Assembly (NCBI GenBank): GCA_964236445.1
Contig: CAXSDR010000025.1
Span: 1-37,760, forward strand
Length of the DNA stretch: 37,760 bases
Direction of reading: 5' to 3'
Source: CAXSDR01 sp964236445
Lineage (GTDB): Bacteria > Actinomycetota > Actinomycetes > Motilibacterales > Motilibacteraceae
In this document: positions 33,555-37,760 of the stretch, in pieces
How positions within the stretch are numbered: the first letter of the stretch is position 1
Layout of the letters: each line of letters opens with the position of its first letter
The notes under the pieces: generated by a model
Told to the model about the DNA's origin: nothing
Seen by the model: only the letters and a program-made list of their open reading frames with translations
Database searches by the model: none
Made by a program: the position numbers and the translations under genes

Positions 33555-33568
33555 CGGAAACGCTTCCG
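33555..33568. promoter_or_regulatory. LacI-type operator 1 of the glucanase
   Basis: CGGAAACGCTTCCG is a near-perfect palindrome with the central CG typical of LacI/GalR-family operators, about 107 bases upstream of the glucanase start. Its reverse complement recurs, with one change, at 33631-33644. Confidence 0.65.
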
Positions 33569-33606
33569 ATGCGCCTGGGGAACTGTACGGGTGACCGGAG
33601 GTCTCA

Positions 33607-33620
33607 CGGAAGGGCTTCGA
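33607..33620. promoter_or_regulatory. degenerate LacI-type site
   Basis: CGGAAGGGCTTCGA keeps the GGAAG/CTTC arms of the operator but has GG rather than CG in the centre. It lies between the two better sites. This is a weak call. Confidence 0.3.
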
Positions 33621-33630
33621 GGCATATATC

Positions 33631-33644
33631 CGGAAGCGTTTGCG
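33631..33644. promoter_or_regulatory. LacI-type operator 2 of the glucanase
   Basis: CGGAAGCGTTTGCG equals the reverse complement of operator 1 at 13 of 14 positions. It lies next to the AT-rich CATATATCC, about 76 bases from operator 1 start to start. Paired sites would allow looping by a tetrameric or paired repressor. Confidence 0.6.
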
Positions 33645-33818
33645 TCGGTGGGCCGCAGCTCGGCGTGCCAGAACGATCCGGCGCCGCCCGCCGGCGGGGC
33701 CTCCGGGCCAGGCCCTGGGTCAGGACGGCGCTCGCTCCGGACACTGGGTAGCCTCGACGTCGCCGACCTCAGATCGCCGGACGGGCTGCGGTCCGACTAC
33801 CAGCAGGAGACTCCAGCC

Positions 33819-34547
33819 ATGGCCTCGATCGGAAGCGGTCCGACCGCCCGTGACGACGACGCCCGGCGCTCGCGCGTGCAGGCCCTGCGGGAGTCGGAGA
33901 AGAAGACAGCGCGCAAGCGCGTCACGGTCATGGTGACGGCGGCCGTCATCGCCGTCGTTGCTGTCATGGCCGCCGTCGTCGCCGTGGTCCACAGTTCGAG
34001 CTCCGACGGGACCGAGGCAGGAGCAGCGTCTGCCGGCGCTTCAGCGGCTTCGCGAACGGCGGCCGCAACCCCGGTGAGCTGGCCGGCGCCGTCGGATCCC
34101 GACGCAGGCATCAAGGCGGCGGGGCTCATCGCCAACCCGATGGAGAGCTTCGTGCAGCACTTCCACGCTCACCTCGACATCCGCGTCGACGGCACGCCGG
34201 TCGTCGTCCCGCAATATCTCGGCATCAACACCAAGACGGTGACCTTCTCCGAGCTGCACACGCATGACGACTCAGGTGCCCTGCACGTGGAAGCCAGCCG
34301 TGCGGACTCGACATTCGTGCTCGGCCAGCTGTTCACCGAGTGGGGCCTCACCCTCGACGCGACGCACATCGGCACGCTCACCGCGGCCGACGGCGAGACG
34401 CTCACGGCTTGGGTCGACGGCAAGAAGTTCGACGGTGACCCGGCGAGTATCCCGTTGAAGAACCACGAGGAGATCGCTCTGGTCTACGGCAGGGGTACGC
34501 CCACCGAGATCCCGTCGGGCTGGGACTTCGCCGGGCACAACCTCTGA
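33819..34547 (+). CDS. membrane-anchored His-rich exported protein
   Basis: A 242-residue protein: basic cytoplasmic N-terminus (about 1-35), one hydrophobic helix (about 36-58), a Ser/Ala/Thr-rich spacer, and an exported domain. The domain holds HFHAHLDIRVDG and ELHTHDDSGALHVE, seven His in two clusters that could bind a metal, then FTEWGLTLDATHIG and a beta-rich end. I know of similar actinobacterial proteins of unknown function but no defined activity. ATG 33819 has AGGAG upstream; the longer open frame reaches back across the glucanase control region and is rejected. It is monocistronic. Confidence 0.78.
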   Translation: MASIGSGPTARDDDARRSRVQALRESEKKTARKRVTVMVTAAVIAVVAVMAAVVAVVHSSSSDGTEAGAASAGASAASRTAAATPVSWPAPSDPDAGIKAAGLIANPMESFVQHFHAHLDIRVDGTPVVVPQYLGINTKTVTFSELHTHDDSGALHVEASRADSTFVLGQLFTEWGLTLDATHIGTLTAADGETLTAWVDGKKFDGDPASIPLKNHEEIALVYGRGTPTEIPSGWDFAGHNL

Positions 34548-34563
34548 CGCGTCCACCACCTCC

Positions 34564-34586
34564 CTACGGCGGCCGAGCAGCCGTAG
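34564..34586. terminator. hairpin between the His-rich gene and purL
   Basis: CTACGGC and GCCGTAG form a 7 bp stem with a 9-base loop, directly between the two convergent stop codons and next to the purL stop. A shared terminator is likely. Confidence 0.6.
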
Positions 34587-36854
34587 TCAGCTGTCGAGAA
34601 CCGCCGGCAGCGTCGCCTCATGGGTGGCCCGCAGCTCGGTCAACGGCACCGAGAACACGTCCTGCACCTCCAGTGCGTCGCCGGTGACGACACCTATGCG
34701 CACGTGCGGCAATCCGCGCGCCGTGCACATGTCCTTGAGACGGACTTCCTCCTCACGCGGCACCACCGCGACAGCGCGGGCCACGGACTCGCTGAACAGC
34801 GCGACGAACGGGTCGATGCCCTCCGGGAGCCAGACCCGCGCCCCGATGCCGCCGCGCATCGCCATCTCGGCGAGCGTGATGACGAGGCCGCCGTCGGAGA
34901 TGTCGTGCGCGGCGTCGAGCAGCCCGTCGCGCGACGCGTTGGCCATGACCTCGGCGAGCAGCATCTCCGCCGGGAAGTCGACCTTCGGCGGCAGGCCGCC
35001 GAGGTGGCCGTGCAGCGAGTGGGCCCACTCCGACCCACCGAGCTCGTCGGATGTCGTGCCGAGCAGATAGAGGACAGCACCCTCGCCGCGCAGACCGATG
35101 GAGCTGCGGCGACTGACGTCGTCCATGGTGCCGAGCACACCGATCACCGGCGTGGGGAGGATCGCGACGGCGCCGGTCTGGTTGTAGAAGCTGACGTTGC
35201 CGCCCGTGATCGGGACGCCGAGCGCCCTGCACCCTTCGGCCAGACCACGCGTCGCCTCGACGAACTGCCACATCACATCAGGATCTTCAGGCGAACCGAA
35301 ATTCAGGCAATCGGTGACAGCCAAGGGCTTGGCACCGGTGACCCCCACGTTGCGGTAGGCCTCGCACAGCGACAGCTGGGCACCGGCGAACGGATCGAGC
35401 CGGGTGTAGCGGCCGTTGCCGTCGGTGGCGAGCGCGACCCCGAGGTTGGAGTCCTCGGCGACGCGAAGCATGCCGCCGTCCTCGGGTTGCGCGAGCACGG
35501 TGCCGCCGAGCACGTAGCGGTCGTACTGGTCGGTCACCCACGCCTTGCTGGCCACGTTGGGCGACCCGAGTAGGCGCAGGAAGTCGCGGCGCAGCTCGTC
35601 ACCGGTCGCCGGGCGAGGGAGCCGCTCGGCGGTGGGGGCATCGGCCTGCAGCGCGTCCTGGTCGAGCGGGCGGGCGTAGGGGCGGGAGTAGACCGGGCCC
35701 TCGTGCGCGACGGTGCGCGGGGCGACGTCGACAATGCGCTCGCCGTGCCAGTCGATCTCCAGTCGGCCGCTGGCCGTGACCTCGCCGATGACGACCGCGG
35801 GGATCTCCCACTTGGCGCAGACGGCGAGGAACGCGTCGAGGTTGTCAGGGGTGACGACCGCGCACATGCGCTCCTGCGACTCGCTCATCAGGATCTCTTC
35901 GGGCGCCAGCGACGGGTCGCGCAGGGGCACCTTGTCGAGGTCGACATGCATGCCGCCGTCGCCCGCGCTGGCCAGCTCGGACGTCGCGCACGAGATCCCG
36001 GCGGCGCCGAGGTCCTGGATGCCCACCACGAGGTCGGCGGCATAGAGCTCGAGGCAGCACTCGATGAGCAGCTTCTCCATGAAGGGATCGCCGACCTGCA
36101 CACTGGGGCGCTTGGCCGGGCCGGTCGCGTCGAACGTCTCGCTGGCCAGCACCGAGGCACCGCCGATGCCGTCGCCACCGGTGAGCGCACCGAACAGGAT
36201 GACGAGGTTGCCGTCACCGGAGGCGAACGCGAGCTTGATGTCGCCGTGGCGCACGACCCCGACGCACAGTGCGTTGACGAGCGGGTTGCCGAGGTAGGTC
36301 GGGTCGAAGACGACCTCGCCACCGATGTTGGGCAGGCCTAGGCAGTTGCCGTATCCACCGACACCGGCCACGATCCCGGGCAGCACGCGCCGCGTGTCGG
36401 GGGCGTCGAGCGGGCCGAAGCGCAGCGGGTCCATGACCGCGATCGGCCGCGCTCCCATGGTGAGGATGTCGCGCACGATGCCGCCGACGCCGGTCGCCGC
36501 ACCCTGGTAGGGCTCGACGTAGGACGGGTGGTTGTGGGACTCGACCTTGAAGACGGCCGCCCAGCCCTCGCCGATGTCCACGGCGCCGGCGTTCTCGCCA
36601 ATGCCCACGAGTATCGCGTCGCTGTGAGGCGGGTTCTCGCCGAACTGGCGCAGATGCACCTTGGAGGACTTGTAGGAGCAGTGCTCGCTCCACATGACGG
36701 AATACATCGCCAGCTCGCTGGACGTCGGGCGGCGCCCGAGGAGCTCGACGATGCGGTCGTATTCGTCGTCCTTGAGCCCGAGCTCGCGATAGGGGAGCTT
36801 GACTTCAGGTGTCTGCGTAGCTGCCGTCACCGTGTCGACGCGGGGGCGGCTCAT
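34587..36854 (-). CDS. purL: phosphoribosylformylglycinamidine synthase subunit PurL
   Basis: A 755-residue synthetase subunit of the three-part FGAM synthase. It converts FGAR to FGAM with ATP and ammonia channelled from PurQ, fourth step of purine synthesis. The length is that of the small PurL used with separate PurQ and PurS. Motifs are SEHCSYKSSKVHL, KVESHNHPSYVEPYQGAATGVGGI, ISDGGL and the repeated AIRS-type halves. The ATG start overlaps the purQ stop by four bases. Confidence 0.97.
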   Translation of the reverse strand: MSRPRVDTVTAATQTPEVKLPYRELGLKDDEYDRIVELLGRRPTSSELAMYSVMWSEHCSYKSSKVHLRQFGENPPHSDAILVGIGENAGAVDIGEGWAAVFKVESHNHPSYVEPYQGAATGVGGIVRDILTMGARPIAVMDPLRFGPLDAPDTRRVLPGIVAGVGGYGNCLGLPNIGGEVVFDPTYLGNPLVNALCVGVVRHGDIKLAFASGDGNLVILFGALTGGDGIGGASVLASETFDATGPAKRPSVQVGDPFMEKLLIECCLELYAADLVVGIQDLGAAGISCATSELASAGDGGMHVDLDKVPLRDPSLAPEEILMSESQERMCAVVTPDNLDAFLAVCAKWEIPAVVIGEVTASGRLEIDWHGERIVDVAPRTVAHEGPVYSRPYARPLDQDALQADAPTAERLPRPATGDELRRDFLRLLGSPNVASKAWVTDQYDRYVLGGTVLAQPEDGGMLRVAEDSNLGVALATDGNGRYTRLDPFAGAQLSLCEAYRNVGVTGAKPLAVTDCLNFGSPEDPDVMWQFVEATRGLAEGCRALGVPITGGNVSFYNQTGAVAILPTPVIGVLGTMDDVSRRSSIGLRGEGAVLYLLGTTSDELGGSEWAHSLHGHLGGLPPKVDFPAEMLLAEVMANASRDGLLDAAHDISDGGLVITLAEMAMRGGIGARVWLPEGIDPFVALFSESVARAVAVVPREEEVRLKDMCTARGLPHVRIGVVTGDALEVQDVFSVPLTELRATHEATLPAVLDS

Positions 36855-37522
36855 GCCGACACCAGCCTCGCCAGCACGGAGGTGAAGAAGCCGAGACCGT
36901 CGGTCGTCGGACCGGTCAGCGTCTCGACCGCGTGCTCCGGATGCGGCATGAGACCCACGACATTGCCACGCTCGTTGCTGATGCCGGCGATGTCTCGATA
37001 GCTGCCGTTGGGGTTGTCGCCGAGGTAGCGAACGACAACGCGCCCGTCACCCTCGAGCCGGTCGAGCGTCGCTTCGTCGGCGACATAGCCACCCTCACCG
37101 TTCTTCAGCGGGACGACGAGCTCCTGGCCGGGTGTGAAGTCGCGGGTCCAGTCGGTGGCGTTGCTCTCGAGGCGAAGCGGCTGGTCACGGCAGACGAAGC
37201 GGCGTACGTCATTGCGGATCAGTGCGCCAGGAAGCAGGTGGGCCTCGCAGAGCACCTGGAAGCCGTTGCAGATGCCGAGCACCGGCAGACCCTCGGCGGC
37301 CGCGCGCACGACCTCGCCCATCACCGGAGCGAACCGGGCGATCGCACCGCAGCGGAGGTAGTCGCCGTAGGAGAAGCCGCCGGGCAGCACCACCGCATCG
37401 ACCTGGTGCAGGTCGGCGTCGGCGTGCCACAGCGCCACGGCCTCGCCCCCCGCCAGGCGAACAGCCCGACGGGCGTCGACGTCGTCGAGCGAGCCCGGGA
37501 ACGTCACGACGCCGACTCTCAC
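36851..37522 (-). CDS. purQ: FGAM synthase glutaminase subunit PurQ
   Basis: A 223-residue class I glutamine amidotransferase that supplies ammonia to PurL. The nucleophile is Cys85 in VLGICNGFQVL, with the His/Glu pair in LMPHPEHAVE. PGGFSYGDYLRCGA is the oxyanion region. The start is a GTG overlapping the purS stop (GTGA), so purS-purQ-purL is a translationally coupled operon. Confidence 0.97.
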   Translation of the reverse strand: MRVGVVTFPGSLDDVDARRAVRLAGGEAVALWHADADLHQVDAVVLPGGFSYGDYLRCGAIARFAPVMGEVVRAAAEGLPVLGICNGFQVLCEAHLLPGALIRNDVRRFVCRDQPLRLESNATDWTRDFTPGQELVVPLKNGEGGYVADEATLDRLEGDGRVVVRYLGDNPNGSYRDIAGISNERGNVVGLMPHPEHAVETLTGPTTDGLGFFTSVLARLVSA

Positions 37523-37760
37523 TGCTCGACCCGGACGACGTAGTCCTCGATCACGGGGTTGGAGAGCAGCGTGCGGGCGACCTCGTCGAGCGCTGCGAGC
37601 CGATCGGCATCGAGCTCACCCTCGAGCTCGAGCTCGAAGCGCTTTCCCTGGCGGACGCTGCCGATGTCGGTGAAGCCCAGTCGCGGCAAGGCACTGGCTA
37701 TGGCCTTGCCTTGCGGATCGAGGATCTCGGATTTGAGCATGACGTCGACGACGACGCGGG
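37519..37760 (-). CDS. purS: FGAM synthase small subunit PurS, 5' end outside window
   Basis: A partial gene; the visible 80 codons run to the stop at 37519. The frame reads RVVVDVMLKSEILDPQG at its start, the usual PurS N-terminus, so translation begins a few codons before the window edge and the ATG at 37740 is internal. PurS, about 80 residues, bridges PurL and PurQ and helps channel ammonia. It ends in NPVIEDYVVRVEQ, typical of the family. Confidence 0.93.
   Translation of the reverse strand, partial: RVVVDVMLKSEILDPQGKAIASALPRLGFTDIGSVRQGKRFELELEGELDADRLAALDEVARTLLSNPVIEDYVVRVEQ

Larger units (their letters stand above)
33449..33818. other. 370-base divergent intergenic region
   Basis: No coding sequence is supported. 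It separates the minus-strand glucanase from the plus-strand His-rich protein gene and must hold both promoters. Three LacI-type palindromes lie inside it. CATATATCC near 33623 is the only AT-rich stretch and could serve as a -10 region. Confidence 0.5.

Overview
The window is high-GC DNA with GTG starts, stop/start overlaps of the GTGA and ATGA type, BldC, a DUF3073 protein and the three-gene purS-purQ-purL form of FGAM synthase. Together these point to a free-living actinomycete (Actinomycetota). I cannot assign a family. No transposase, integrase, phage gene or CRISPR array is visible.

Layout. (1) 1-3130: typA, then a convergent AAA+ ATPase lacking its P-loop half, a small unknown gene and a very long terminator hairpin. 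(2) 3156-5370: a secreted clan GH-A glycoside hydrolase and a tRNA-Glu, tRNA-Asp, tRNA-Phe cluster. (3) 5409-21214: a Tad/Flp pilus locus. A nine-gene, nearly gapless minus-strand operon (zinc-ribbon unknown, cpaB, tadZ fused to a TadE-like pseudopilin, tadE, tadA, tadB, tadC, sensor kinase, LuxR-type regulator) is followed by the flp pilin behind its own upstream region. Then come a TadG-like protein, a von Willebrand A (vWA) lipoprotein, a four-helix membrane protein, a membrane-anchored vWA protein, a large prepilin-like protein and a lipoprotein. A DUF192 gene converges on the end of this set. (4) 21424-26555: a conserved unknown, bldC, another unknown, DUF3073, purM and purF. (5) 26627-28286: a small membrane protein, a sterol-carrier-like protein, a cupredoxin-like lipoprotein and a CopC-like protein, apparently in line with purF. 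(6) 28480-34547: amt-glnB for ammonium uptake and sensing, a LacI-type regulator, a secreted GH64 beta-1,3-glucanase with lectin and CBM6 modules, and a His-rich membrane-anchored protein. (7) 34587-37760: purL, purQ and purS, with purS cut by the window end.

How the genes may work together. The Tad locus encodes the motor, platform, localisation ATPase and pilins of a surface fibre. The adhesive role played by TadG in proteobacteria appears to be split among separate vWA and prepilin-like proteins, and assembly may be controlled by the built-in two-component system. The LacI regulator probably controls the neighbouring glucanase through GGAAACGCTTCC-type operators. The purine genes form two minus-strand blocks (purSQL and purF-purM) separated by about 8 kb of nitrogen, copper and glucan genes.

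The most unusual feature is the TadZ-pseudopilin fusion at 18028-19629. It places a complete prepilin cleavage motif (G, four residues, E) about 423 residues into a cytoplasmic ATPase polypeptide.
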